Positions 1 through 11,628 of a stretch of 64,000 bases of DNA are shown in pieces (positions within the stretch are counted from its first letter, which is position 1; each line of letters begins with the position of its first letter). Made by a program: the position numbers and the translations under genes. The notes below the pieces were generated by a model. The model was not told the DNA's origin, did not search any database, and saw only the letters and a program-made list of their open reading frames with translations. This stretch comes from Hippasteria phrygiana (taxonomy: Eukaryota; Echinodermata; Asteroidea; Valvatida; Goniasteridae): NCBI GenBank assembly GCA_037893225.1, contig JAZGUH010000088.1, forward strand, positions 1,028,501 through 1,092,500. The letters are read 5' to 3'.

Positions 1-550
1 TTGAAACAAAACAAACAAAACCAATGGAATAGCAGATTAGCTGAGGAGACAAAGTGGATATCAGTTAAATTATTTTTGGCTCCTTGCTTTTAATTGATGT
101 CTACCTGAACAGGTGAATGGGATTATGGGCCGGGAACATTTACAACAGTCATAACTCATAAGCGGCTCTCTGGCATGTATTATGGAATGCGAAATATAAA
201 AAAAACACAACCATAAAATGTCAATGCACTAGTGTGGGGATTCTATATGCATGCCATGTTGCCTTGACATTATTCATCCGATTAATTGGGGAGGTAGATT
301 TTAAAATGCATTCAGAGGAGCTATATGATTTTTTTTTTTTTTTTCTTGACAATTTTAATAGTGGGGAGAAAGCTGCGGTAAGTGATGCCCATCTCAACTG
401 CAGATTTTTGAAAGTTCTAAGTAATCTTTAAAATTGTTCTTCAAGATTTTGTTTATTGTTGTGCTAAAAAGAACATGAAAATTGATTTTCCAGTGTATAT
501 TAATTTAAAAAAAACAGTGTATAAAAAACCCCAAAATTATGCATGTATAT
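1..550. other. AT-rich flank, nothing recognised
   Basis: No exon, RNA gene or repeat family was recognised. It contains a T homopolymer near 329-345. Confidence 0.5.
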
Positions 551-765
551 GGATCATTCTATAAATTTGGGGTCCAAAAGTGTGACATTTGTTTGTGTCC
601 CTGTTACACCTGACCTGTGTAATTTCCCATCAAGTATCGTTAAAATTGACTTCACACTATTTTTTACTTGTTTGGCAGGTACTTTGCTTTACATAATCAC
701 TCTTGGAGATAGAAGGCATTGAAGAATGTGTCCTGAATTGCAAAATCTTATACATGTCACCAGTG
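551..765 (+). repeat. MITE family A, copy 1 (right end lost)
   Basis: It begins with the family terminus ATAAATTTGGGGTCCAAAAG, followed by GTGTCCCTGTTACACCTGAC and the family body. It stops before the far inverted terminus present in the 10434-10703 copy. Confidence 0.75.
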
Positions 766-782
766 TTGTAGTAGAGTATATT

Positions 783-885
783 TCCACGAGTACTAGTACG
801 AGTACTTTTGCATTAGTACGAGTACTGCACCACGAGTACGAGTACATGGAAATGTACATTTTTATAAGTACGAGTACTTTCTACT
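783..885. repeat. Short palindromic motif cluster (ACGAGTACT)
   Basis: ACGAGTAC/GTACGAGTACT recurs about eight times in 100 bp, several times as self-complementary GTACTAGTAC. It is a simple cryptic minisatellite of unknown role. Confidence 0.6.
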
Positions 886-1289
886 TATAGAAAAGCCAAA
901 GTGTTAAAACCAGCAAAAAAAAGAAAGATTCCTTCACATTACTTGAAAACAAAGACAAACCCTTTATAAAACACATGCTATTAAACAAGACGGTGACACT
1001 GACTTGCATGGTATGTTTTCCATTAAACAAATTTTAAACAAACTTTCATTTGACTGCAGACTGGCAACAAAGTTTTGATATTGGTGTAGTTCTGTTTCAG
1101 ATATTGGTTTGCGCACCTGCGGACTGCAAACAGTCTAATGAATGTGAATTCCTATACACTTCACCTCTTCCCCTTTTTGAACTTGTCATGGACAACTGGG
1201 AAGTGTAATAGTGAGTGGCCATTTGTTTGAAACTTTAGATACAATGTATAAACATGGGAGCAGGTGCGGTGGAACACTTTTGAAAGTGG

Positions 1290-1557
1290 AGGGGGGGGGG
1301 GGGGGGAAGCAGCGCAATTCTACCCCCTCCCCCTTCTGCCGCCAGTGCATGGGAGGCTGGGAGCCATTAAACAAGTTTGGTTTATACATTTTCACTATAC
1401 CAGTTACACTGTGTCATAAGCTGTACAGGGGGGGGGGGGGGGCCTTCTGCCGCCAGTGCATGGGAGGCTGGGAGCCATTAAACAAGTTTGGTTTATACAT
1501 TTTCACTATACCAGTTACACTGTGTCATAAGCTGTACAGGGGGGGGGGGGGGGGGGA
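1290..1557. repeat. Two-copy ~115-bp tandem duplication punctuated by poly-G
   Basis: A ~100-bp unit starting CTTCTGCCGCCAGTGCATGG and ending GCTGTACAGGGG appears at about 1330-1427 and 1443-1540. G runs of 14-18 separate and flank the copies. The two copies are almost identical, so the duplication is recent. Confidence 0.85.
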
Positions 1558-1639
1558 CGGGACAACTCGACCAGTGGGACAAGTCGACTCGCAATTTTGG
1601 GTGTGTGTGTCAGTTTGTTTTTTCATTCAATAGGGAACC

Positions 1640-3015
1640 TTTAACACTAGAGGGCAATAGGGTCCCCGGTTGAGGAAGGTCCCCGTTTGAAAATTGTGTA
1701 CAAAACCAATGAGGGTCCTTGCTAAAAAGTATGAACAATAGGACAATAGGAGGTCCCCAATTGAAGGTGTTCTTACATTAGTCTCCTTGTGGGGTACATG
1801 GAAGAAAGGGTAACAATGGGGACAATGGGGCACCACGAGGGCGTCTTTAGAAATCCAGGTACCCCGCAAAGTTAACGCTATGGCTTTTGAGATTTCAATG
1901 GGGACAAAGGAGAATAAAAGAAGGAAAGTAAAGTCTACAATAGAGGTACCCCATATGGGTGCATATGTGAGGATTAGTATGTAAATACTGACAATCGTAG
2001 ACTAGGGACAAAAGGGTTGGGGCGTAGACAAAATGTCCATGATTAAAATTTGTGTACAAAACATATGGGAGGCCTTCCGAAAAAGTTAAAGTACAAACAA
2101 AAGAGGGACAATAGGAGGTCCGCGATTGCCGGTGTTTACACACTTGTGTGTGTGTGAGTTTGTATATGCCGGCAATCATGGACCTAGGACAATAGAATTC
2201 GGGCGTAGACAAAGGGGTCCACGTTTGACCGAACGTCCACGATTGAAAATCGTGTACAAAACCATTGGGAGGTCTTCCGAAAAAGTTAGAGTATAAACAA
2301 AAGAGGAACAATGGGAGGTCCACGATTGCACCCGTTTACATGACTGGGCACGTTGGTGTATTCAAACCGCGGACGAAAAATGCCAGAGAACAAAAGAGAA
2401 CAATATCGTCCGCGATTCCCAGCATACGTCCGCGATTGGAAGTGTGTACAAAACCTATGGAGGCCTTCCGAAAAAGTTAGAGTATAAACAAAAGAGGAAC
2501 AATGGGACGTCCGCGTTTGGAGGTCGGTACACGACTGTGTGCGTGTGTGTGTGTACAGGTTCAGTATATACAGTCGTGTTTTACTATACTCATGAGAACC
2601 ATGAATGGAACACTTCTTTTGTTCCCTTTGTTTGTACTTTTTCCAAACAGCTCCCATAAGGTTTGTACACGAAATTCTCCCGCGGACTATGGCTCAGGTC
2701 CTCGGGGTCATTGTTATCCCTAATCCCCCATTGTCCCAAGTCCTTTCTCGTATAGCTTCTGCTCACTTGGGCGCCAGGGGTATTCAAACCATGGACGAAA
2801 AATGCCAGAGAACAAAAGATAACAATATCGTCCGCGATTCCCAGCTTACGTCCACGATTGGAATCGTGTACAAAACATATGGAGGTCTTCCGAAAAAGTT
2901 GAAGTACAAAAAAACAAAACAATAGGACGTCCACGTTTGGAGGTCGATACACGTTTGTGTGTGTGTGCGAGTTTGTTTTTGCATTCAATAGGGGACCTTT
3001 AACAATAGAGGACAA
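1640..3015. repeat. Complex repeat block (AGGTCCACGATTG / ACAAAACC family)
   Basis: Many degenerate copies of a module containing GGTCCACGATTG, GTGTACAAAACC, GGCCTTCCGAAAAAGTT and ACAAAAGAGGAACAAT, in both orientations, with CA/TG dinucleotide stretches. Related blocks occur at 26835-27195 (reverse) and 35375-35500. The open frames seen on both strands here are products of the repeat. Confidence 0.75.
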
Positions 3016-3494
3016 TGCTACTGGAGTTTTGAGAGATTAAATCATCCACAATGAATTTCATACTTATCTGTAAAAAATATATCTCTCCACCCACAAAAAA
3101 GAAATAATAAACAGAAGAAAATCGGTAATAGAAAATAAATGAGCCTAATCTATTGTATTACGATTTACACACTCTATGTATTGCACTACACGTAAGTGCT
3201 TTGCAGATCAGCAACCACCAAGATGCAATTCAATTTTTATTTTTTTGTTTTTTTTGTGGGGGGACAGGGGGGTTAACCTGTTACTTTTTCTTTTAATGTT
3301 AACCATTTGTCGAGAACCAGATTTTGGAAAATTCAGAAACTTTTTCAAAAATTTCAGAAATGTCTACAAATTGTGGCCCAAAAAAACCAACAATAAAAAT
3401 GTCATTAACCCACAAGGCAAACTGATTATCGATTTGGTAATAAAATCTTTTTTTTTCAAAAAAAGATATCAAATGAGGGACAGCTGATAAAAGA

Positions 3495-3580
3495 GGTCAA
3501 TGTAGCTCAGTCGAAAGAGTACCGGTACAGTGATCTAGAGGTCACAGGTTCAAGTCCTACTCTTGTCAATTTTCTTTGTT
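3495..3580 (+). repeat. tRNA-derived repeat copy (A and B box)
   Basis: TAGCTCAGTCG (A box-like) and GGTTCAAGTCC (B box) are spaced as in a tRNA, followed by the family tail CAATTTTCTTTGTTTGC. It is a diverged copy of the family best seen at 20770-20995. Confidence 0.7.
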
Positions 3581-3599
3581 TGCTAAAAACATTTAGTTC

Positions 3600-4780
3600 A
3601 TTTACTAAACAAAACAAGACAAAAACCCAATCCCTGGTAACTGTGCCCATAGCCATTAAATAACAGAGGATCTGTCCAACAACTAGGCAGGGTGTGTGTG
3701 TCAACTCTGCCTTGCATGGCCGACAAGACAAGACGCTCAGAACAGCCCACGAGACACGACTCACATCAAGAGCGAGACGGCTGAGTCACAACGCCTGACT
3801 ACACTCAATTTGTCAATGAGTACACAAAACCGTCTTTTTTTCCCTTAGAGAATAAGGAGGCTTTTGTGGTATTGTCTGATTCATAGGATCCGGCTGGCTA
3901 GCTAGCTAGCTAGCTTGCCAGCCAGCACAGCCTAATCAGGGTCGGCCAAGCCTGTGGGCATAACGGTCGCCTCAGCATTGTGTGTCTACCACAACACCAC
4001 CAGGCTTCATTTCTCTACTCCTAAACCCCCCCCCCCCCCCTTCCCTTCATTCCGCTGAACAATAACAACCGCAACCACACACACGTCGGCATCCGAGTCG
4101 CCCCCAATCTGCACACAACACAATTCTATGAATAAATTTTCATTCCGGGATAGTGTGTTTGAACTTTCAAGGATACTGTAATTCTAAAGGTCCTTCGTTT
4201 TGGTTCATCCTGAAGGTGAGGAACTACAATGAAACTTTGAACAGGAATTTTCAACTGCATTGTTCCTGAGCCTCAAGATTTCTGTACTCAACATTTTGGG
4301 GGTAAAATTAAATGCAGGTGATATACATGTATTGTTGGACATTGGCTTAAGCAGCAATACAGAAATATTTGGAAATAATTTGTGTTTCTTTGTTTTTTTC
4401 AAAGAGCAACTCAATGTCCGTGGGTTTAATAATAAGAAAGGAAATGGACTCAGGAAGCAGGAGGTAGGAATTAAGATTCATGAGGAGAAACATGCAACAG
4501 GAAAGACAAAGAACGAGGGGGAAAAGCTTTTGAAAGAAAAGGAAAACACTGTCAATGCAGTATTTGACCACAAGGACTATATATCATATTCAACTTCAAT
4601 CTTACCAGTCTCGATTTTGTTTCTTATTTGCAACACTTTTACTTCATCAAGACAACAGAACAAGGCAGCGCAGTATAAAAGTTCAGATCACTGACTGAGC
4701 AATACACAATGGAATCCACATTCAAACCCTATCATTCCCAAATCTTCAAATTTTAATATGATTTTGCAATCGCCCAGGGG
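3600..4780. other. Intergenic/intronic stretch with simple repeats only
   Basis: It contains a GCTA tetranucleotide run near 3897-3915 and a C homopolymer near 4026-4041. Part of 4430-4560 resembles segments at 8820-8930 and 33880-33990 (AAGAATTCCATAGAG context), an unclassified dispersed repeat. No gene was recognised. Confidence 0.45.
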
Positions 4781-4965
4781 AGTTAGGGTTTTAAATATTA
4801 ATACAACAAAGGGGGTTCATCATGAGAGCGATCAGTTTGCCAGTCAATTCTGCGTTATTGTCCCACTTGCTGGGGTGCTAAATATGCCTTCAACCCTAAT
4901 CCAACAATGGTAAAAAGATGTTGTAACTTGTTGGATTTAGCAGTCAACACAAACAACATGGTGTT

Positions 4966-5853
4966 TGTGTTTCGGATTTTGTCATATTTAGCAGGGTGGA
5001 AGCTAAATATACCTGTTGGATTTTGTTGTATTTAGCAGGGTGGACGCTAAATATAGCTGTTGGATTTTGTTGTATTTAGCAGGGTGGAAGCTAAATATAG
5101 CTGTTGGATTTTGTCGTATTTAGCAGGGTGGAAGCTAAATATACCTGTTGGATTTTGTCGTATTTAGCAGGGTGGAAGCTAAATATACCTGTTGGATTTT
5201 GTCGTATTTAGCAGGGTGGAAGCTAAATATACCTGTTGGATTTTGTTGTATTTAGCAGGGTGGAAGCTAAATATACCTGTTGGATTTTGTTGTATTTAGC
5301 AGGGTGGAAGCTAAATATACCTGTTGGGTTTTGTTGTATTTAGCAGGGTGGAAGCTAAATATACCTGTTGGATTTTGTTGTATTTAGCAGGGTGGAAGCT
5401 AAATATACCTGTTGGATTTTGTTGTATTTAGCAGGGTGGAAGCTAAATATACCTGTTGGATTTTGTTGTATTTAGCAGGGTGGAAGCTAAATATACCTGT
5501 TGGATTTTGTCGTATTTAGCAGGGTGGAAGCTAAATATACCTGTTGGATTTTGTCGTATTTAGCAGGGTGGAAGCTAAATATACCTGTTGGATTTTGTTG
5601 TATTTAGCAGGGTGGAAGCTAAATATACCTGTTGGGTTTTGTTGTATTTAGCAGGGTGGAAGCTAAATATACCTGTTGGATTTTGTTGTATTTAGCAGGG
5701 TGGAAGCTAAATATACCTGTTGGATTTTGTCGTATTTAGCAGGGTGGAAGCTAAATATACCTGTTGGATTTTGTCGTATTTAGCAGGGTGGAAGCTAAAT
5801 ATACCTGTTGGATTTTGTCGTATTTAGCAGGGTGGAAGCTAAATATGCCTGTT
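4966..5853. repeat. 44-bp tandem array, about 20 copies
   Basis: The unit reads TTGGATTTTGTTGTATTTAG then CAGGGTGGAAGCTAAATATACCTG. Copies differ at only a few positions (TTG/TCG, GGATTT/GGGTTT). Each unit contains a hairpin, TATTTAGC-9 nt-GCTAAATA. Single diverged units flank it at 4855-4965. The same motif recurs as a dispersed element at 29136-29580. Confidence 0.97.
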
Positions 5854-6373
5854 GTGGTCAAAAGTTTACATTCACTTGAGCCAAAATAATTTAAGGAACA
5901 ATTTAGTGTTCAAAAGTATTTCTGTAGTTCTGTTTCTTACAAATGTTCCATCTTAAATTCTCAGTATATCAATAGAAACCACGTTTCAAAAGTCCTTCCT
6001 CGCGCGCGTATAATCACTTGGATTGGGTTCACAGCTATTAAAATCTCTGAGTATACTATTTATATGACTAAAAAAAATTAAGGGGAAAAATTAAGATTAG
6101 TAAAAATGTTGTTCTTTTTATTGAAATCAGATATTGGAAGGATTCCCACAGTAAACAGGATTACACTTCGGACGCTGTTTTCCATTTTTGACGATCTTTT
6201 GATGCTTATCAATCCTTTTTCTCCGGAGGTTTATCAAGCTGATTGGATTCTTAATGTCAACAGAAAGTGAATCATCGAGGCTTTAGAATAAATGTGGACC
6301 AATTCAGCCCCACCATATGACTGGGTACCAGATGGCACAGTAGTGAAATGAACACGTGTTTGGACGGCACGTG

Positions 6374-6404
<31 letters not shown>

Positions 6405-8125
6405 TAATGCACGCCGACAGTGCAACGTGATGACAGATGAGCACTCAGTGGCTATGATTTTTTGACGTAAAAGGGCCCCAGCGTTGGAGCATGCTCTTTT
6501 CGGGCAGTAATGGGGGGAAAATGGGCAATCCACCTCAGATGAATCAAGCTTGGGGAATATTGCAACACTCGCGGTACAGGTTATGAATTATTATTCTGAA
6601 TGGAATGGAAAACTTGATTACTTTTTTTTTTTTTTGCTATTTTTTTTCTATTTTAGGGATGGGTATTCTATCCAAATTGGATATTTTAGGTGATAATTTA
6701 TTTACTTTGCTACTTCAGTTAAATCACTTTCGAAAAGTGCATTCGTATTTTGTAACCCCCCCAAAAAATCCAAGGTTAAATATTAAGCAAAATCAGAGTA
6801 ATACAAAAAAGAAAAAACACTAGGTAGTGGTTGAAGCTATGCCTTTGCTTTTTGTGCAGTTATTTTCTTCGCAAATATTTAATGGTAAACGAAAAACCAC
6901 TTTTTTCTATTTTGGTCGTGCGCAACCTTCCAAAACCGGCTTTTATTCTTGGTTGGTTTCTCGCATCCAATGGACATAAAAGATACGCCTGAATTATTGT
7001 CAAGCCGCAAATAATTCAATACTTGTTAAGTAATTAATTTGATAACTGACCGTGGGCCGGTTTTTCCGTTTGATGTCTCAATAAAATATGAATACCTTTT
7101 GTATTGCTAGAAAAAGAGCAATTTAAAATTATAATGTATTTTTCGAGTTTCACCTCGAAAAATACAACAGCAGTATATCTTTAACCGTCCTCTCTCGGTG
7201 CCAAAATGGAGTCAATTACCCTATCTATCAAAACCTATCGAGTGATAGGTTGTAACACACAAGCTATGAGAGAGGAAGGGGGGTTTAAATAGTTTTTTGA
7301 TAAGTTGCGATAGTTATAAGTAGTATTGAAAAGCGATTCTCCGTCTTGAATGCCTGAATCTGGCTACAAAAAGCATTTTCACTGAATTTATCACGGCTTA
7401 AAAGATATTTAAAAAGGAGACCAAAACAATATACATGACCACCCCTTGAAAATGTAGCATTTTTTTAAAAATTATTTCAAACATCAAAATGTTGGGGCTA
7501 AGGTACTGTTTCAACATTTGTTTACAACATTATTCTGTTTGTTTTAATACTACCTAATTAAACTAAAACCATAGCTTTGTCCTTTCATAACTAATAAATT
7601 ATTATTATCTAATGTCTGTAAAAGCCAAATATAAACAATAATTTAACTCATTTCGCATGTTACCATCCATCTGTTCAAGTTTGGTTTGACGAATAACGGG
7701 GACTGTTTTCCAATTTTCTGCTGGAAATGCATACAAATGACAAAGGTTGATTACTTCGTTGTCTCCGTCAAAGATAAAACGATATTGTGGTGTTGTTCTT
7801 TTACCTATTAAAAAGCTTGGGAAGGGATAAGAAACCAAATTAAAAACCAGTTTCCTGGGGAAATCAGGACACTGGAGTCCTATTTATCACACTGATGATA
7901 CGCGCACTTCTTCAGAAATAACAGTGGTTCCTATTGGCTGGGAGCCTGTCAAACACAAATAACAGCCAATTCTATTGGCTGTCAGCACGTCACATGGACA
8001 CACATCAACAGTTGTTTGTCAAGTGATTATCAAACAGACAGGACGCTGTTTGCATGTGACCCCTGGAGCACGTGTAGATTTGGAAAAGGCAATCGTACAT
8101 ACACATAAACCTTCACTAGTAAGCC
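5854..8125. other. Low-information stretch with a long poly-G and a hairpin
   Basis: A G homopolymer of about 25 lies at 6379-6403. A hairpin TATTTTTCGAG/CTCGAAAAATA lies at about 7138-7167. Otherwise the stretch is AT-rich with no recognised gene. The 77-residue open frame at 7605-7838 has no family resemblance. Confidence 0.45.
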
Positions 8126-8130
8126 CCACA

Positions 8131-8204
8131 ACACGTGTACAGAAATGAACGTGTACAGAAATGAACGTGTACAGAAATGAACGTGTACAGAAATGAACGT
8201 GTAC
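8131..8204. repeat. 16-bp tandem repeat, ~4.5 copies
   Basis: ACGTGTACAGAAATGA is repeated perfectly head to tail. Confidence 0.93.
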
Positions 8205-8461
8205 ACAGCTAAACTGAATTTTCTTATGTGAGTGCAATACAGCAAATAGCACGGCTTAGTATCAATGCAAGTGAACAGAATATGATTTTTCATACAGCCA
8301 TGGAAAAGTCAGTGTACGCAGAATTTACTCTACAAACGTGAAGTAGAATAAATCCCTTTTTAAAGAGTTTCCGATACAAATGCCTAAGATTAAAAATTAA
8401 CTCTTGTTTACATGTAAAGTTTTGGTCTATAATTTGTTTTTTAAATCGCCAAATACAAGGC

Positions 8462-8560
8462 TAAAAAAACACACTCTAGCTAAAGGGTTACGATCAGAGG
8501 TAGGTGGTAGGGTTGGCGACATGAATTGCCGACCTTACCTAGTGATTGGTCGACTAGTTT
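8462..8560 (+). repeat. Dispersed repeat family H, fragment
   Basis: CACTCTAGCTAAAGGG ... GGTAGGGTTGGC ... matches the left half of the family at 12695-12870. Confidence 0.55.
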
Positions 8561-9407
8561 AAGTACCTGTTACGCATTACTCACTTCAATTTTTCTTATT
8601 TAAATAATATATCAAAGTTAATTGGAATTCAGTAACTCATGATATCAGGCACTCCCCTCACTTGGCATCTTCAAAATTAAATTCAAAGAATTTGATTGTT
8701 AAAAGTGGATTATACTGATTCATCAGTTGCTTTTTTTGTTGATGCAAGTTCATCCCGAACAAGGCTAAAAACCATTCACAAGGTATGGAGCTACAAAAAG
8801 AAAAAGTATGAAAGATACAAGAGGTAGGAATTAATATTCCTGTTGAAGCAGGAAAGATCGTAAGATGAAGGGAAACATGCACGAGGCAAAGAATTCCATA
8901 GAGATACAGAATGGGGGAAAAAGCTATTGGCCTAGCTTTTTGTTCTACATGTAGGTACAGCTAGAGTATAATTGGTGGGAACAGGTGGAAAGCCGAGTTT
9001 CATGCTCAAACACCCTAACTGGAGGAACCAAAGCTGGACAAGCCAGTGGAACATTAATTACCAAGAAAATATCTGTAGAACGGACTAAGAGTAGCAACAG
9101 ATCTCGGGCAAAACAGTGATTGAGCCCAACTCTTCTCCAATATAACACAGTGATTCATCAATAGATTTTTTGTTTGTTTATGCATAAATCATTTGTCGGT
9201 CTCTTTTATGTTTTGCATATTCGTTCATCCTAACTTTTATTTCCCCTATATCTCATCTTGTCCCTTTTACTAGTTTACGGCATTCCCAACTCAAGCTTCA
9301 TTTATCGGGATGTGCCTCCATTTCAATTCATTAGTAAATGAACCATTTCTTATATTAAACCACTCTATGTATTTTCAGTTGATAAATTGCAAATAAATGT
9401 TGACATT

Positions 9408-9457
9408 GAAAAGAACTTTAGTGCTGATAATTCATTATCAGCACTAAAGTTCTTTTC
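9408..9457. repeat. Perfect 23-bp inverted repeat, 4-nt loop
   Basis: The left arm 9408-9430 and right arm 9435-9457 are perfect reverse complements (core CTTTAGTGCTGATAA). Confidence 0.97.
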
Positions 9458-9896
9458 ACGGGACACACAACAAAAAAACTCGCAATGTTTGAGACTGCAC
9501 TTACGAGCGCCGATTTTGGCCACCGGCCAGCAACATTCGCAAGCTTTCACACGACATGAAATAAAAAGCTGACCGACATTCCTTGAGACGACGGCACGCA
9601 TTTGGCTGGTTCCCACTACACTACCGGACATGAAATGGAACATGATACTAGTACCACCATTGCAGCGCGCGGAATGACGTAATCCCAGCATGCATGGCAG
9701 CGCGCAAAACATCCAGCTCCAGAGGATCTGAAAAAATATCCCCGTCTCCCCACCCTCCGGTTTTTAGTCCAGTGCATTCACACCAATACCCACGTCGAAA
9801 AAACATCCGGGTGAATATCAGAGGAAACGGACACATCCAGAAATTTCAACCATTGTACAAGTTTTGAATGACACCATCATTCTTAGCCCCTTGAGT

Positions 9897-10065
9897 ACAG
9901 TTTTTACAGCCAAGCGAAATGGCCACAATGTGTTTGTGCAGTCAAGCGTAACATACACAATAATCCAACAATGGATTGAAACTGCACAAACAGCGGCAAA
10001 GGGCATCATCCGGCCTGGTGACACTGTTTTTCTGGCGCCATATGGTGTCTTCCGTACGCAAGGGG
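9897..10065 (+). mobile_element. TTAA-type MITE, family B copy
   Basis: Termini CCCCTTGAGTAC ... GTACGCAAGGGG are flanked by TTAG (9893-9896) and TTAA (10066-10069). Copies at 43646-43856 and 50147-50359 share the body (GCAGTCAAGC, ATTGAAACTGCAC). Confidence 0.85.
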
Positions 10066-10433
10066 TTAACGTCCCAACACACAACATCACAACAACACAA
10101 CATTATTAAACAACAACTACAACAACTACCACAACATCATAACATCAAGAACAGCAAGGTAGGTACGTAGGCCTACACTGAAGTTCGCCAAAGCTCGCAC
10201 GTGGACTGGAAGGTTTCCGCGCATGCGCATAGGGGTCGCCTTCACACGAGACGAAGGCGGAAAATGAAAAACTGAATATCACAACTATGATCCGTCATAA
10301 CAAAATAAAAGAAAATAGACCGACGATTTAATGATGTCATAATGTGTTTTATACCTGATTGCATTTTACAGTCTGGTGGGGGATGGAGTAGCCCACTGTA
10401 GTATCACAGCATGCTCTTCAGTACATACATGTA

Positions 10434-10703
10434 TGGGTTATAAATTGAATAAATTTGGCGTCCAAAAGTGTGACATTTTTTGTGTGTCCCTGTTACACCT
10501 GACCTGTGTAATTTCCCATAAAGTATTATTAAAATTGACTTCACACTATTTATTACTTGTTTGGCAGGTACTTTGCTTTACATTTTTACTCTCGGAGATA
10601 AAAAGATATTAAAGAATGTGTCCTGAATTGCAAAATCTTATACATGTGTAACAGGGACACCAAAATTATCACACTTTTGGACCCCAAATTTATGGAATGA
10701 CCC
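10434..10703 (+). mobile_element. MITE family A, full copy with both inverted termini
   Basis: The left end GGGTTATAAATTGAATAAAT and right end ATTTATGGAATGACCC are inverted. Inside them, GTCCAAAAGTGTGAYA and GTGTCCCTGTTACAC mirror the other side. Related copies are at 551-765 and 46779-47172. Confidence 0.88.
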
Positions 10704-10854
10704 ATATACAGGTTTTTAAGTCAAGTTTTACCTATTTTGCAAGAAACACCAAGACTTCATTTTTCATAATGAAACAACAATGGTTTCCTATATATCCCTA
10801 TAAATACGAAGTAGGAATAATCCTCAAAATAAACGTCTACGTGCAATGTACATT

Positions 10855-11290
10855 TGTGACCAGTTCCCACGAAATGGGTGTAAAGTAGCAAGATTTGAAA
10901 ATTACAGTATTTCCTGAAACAACAGGTTAAAAGCTTTAATTTGATATATTGTCTGTTGTGATATCTCATTCCTAGCCCGCCCCCCCCCCCCCCCCCCCCA
11001 CCCCGATACAAAGTTCCCTTGTTTTGAGAAAATGAAGCTCAAAGTTTGTGATCTGTGCACACTTTAACCCGAGATCAATAAAAGAAATCCCCCCCCACCC
11101 CCCAAAAAAAGAAATATTTCGAGAATAGATTCAGTTTAAAAACTTTGGGCTATGATAGAATACGTCTTTTTGTTAAATATATATTTCTTAACATCCCAAA
11201 ATTGACTTTTCAGTGAAAAATTGGTGTTTCTGCTTCTAACTCAGAAAGCCACAGTGCAACTTTAAGCTCATTTTGTTATGCCAGGTCACA
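10855..11290 (+). mobile_element. Dispersed element family K (GTGACC...GGTCAC termini)
   Basis: It starts ATTTGTGACCAGTTCCCACG and ends CCAGGTCACATTTT, with body GTTAAAAGCTTTAATTTGAT and CTCATTCCTAGCCC. A near full-length homologue is at 30091-30494 and fragments are near 52749. A C run of 18 interrupts this copy at about 10981-10998. Confidence 0.8.
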
Positions 11291-11447
11291 TTTTGTTGAA
11301 GAAACCATATACTATGACATGGTCATCTTTCCGCACGTAAACAGAGTGACGCCATTACTTGGTAGGTTTTACTAACCTCTCATGACAGGCATCAACAAAC
11401 AAGACAAAAAAAATCTGAAAAAAAAAATCTGAAAAAATCCGTCTTAC

Positions 11448-11628
11448 CTTGCGTGGTACGGTTCTCTGAGAGAGTTACGAGAATTGTTGAAAAAGGATAC
11501 TGTCGTTGATAGAGCGGAAGCTGTGACCTCTTGACCCGGCTGGCATTGACGGCTGTGGCTCGGACCAGACCTGGCAAGACTTTATGATCCACGATTGCAC
11601 CGTCAAAAAGTGGTCCGAAGAAAGGAAC
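11448..11628 (-). CDS. RALGAPA1: RALGAPA exon 29 (end of RapGAP domain, last one recognised)
   Basis: Phase 0 to 1, with acceptor ACTCCAG and strong donor CAAG/GTAAGA. It encodes [20 protein letters not shown], then [11 protein letters not shown] and LPLYQ, matching vertebrate [29 protein letters not shown]. After LPLYQ the residues ([19 protein letters not shown]) no longer resemble the usual YEERARYLQTIV. An upstream weak GT at 11499-11500 would end the exon just after that point. Read-through instead would stop at 11392. The final exon was not found. Confidence 0.93.

Noticed and set aside
1895..2657. Overlapping 120-140-residue open frames on both strands
   Set aside because: They lie in the complex dispersed repeat. 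The peptides consist of the repeat modules ([14 protein letters not shown]) in several frames, so they are not genes.
4741..4765. FEDL-like reading as RALGAPA terminal exon
   Set aside because: No acceptor in the right phase and no following conserved residues. The resemblance is four residues only.
4966..5853. CRISPR-like array
   Set aside because: The units are contiguous with no unique spacers, and the context is a eukaryotic intron-rich gene.
7896..7930. SEEVR reading as the missing YEERAR segment
   Set aside because: It ends at a stop a few codons on, and no matching acceptor or phase was found.
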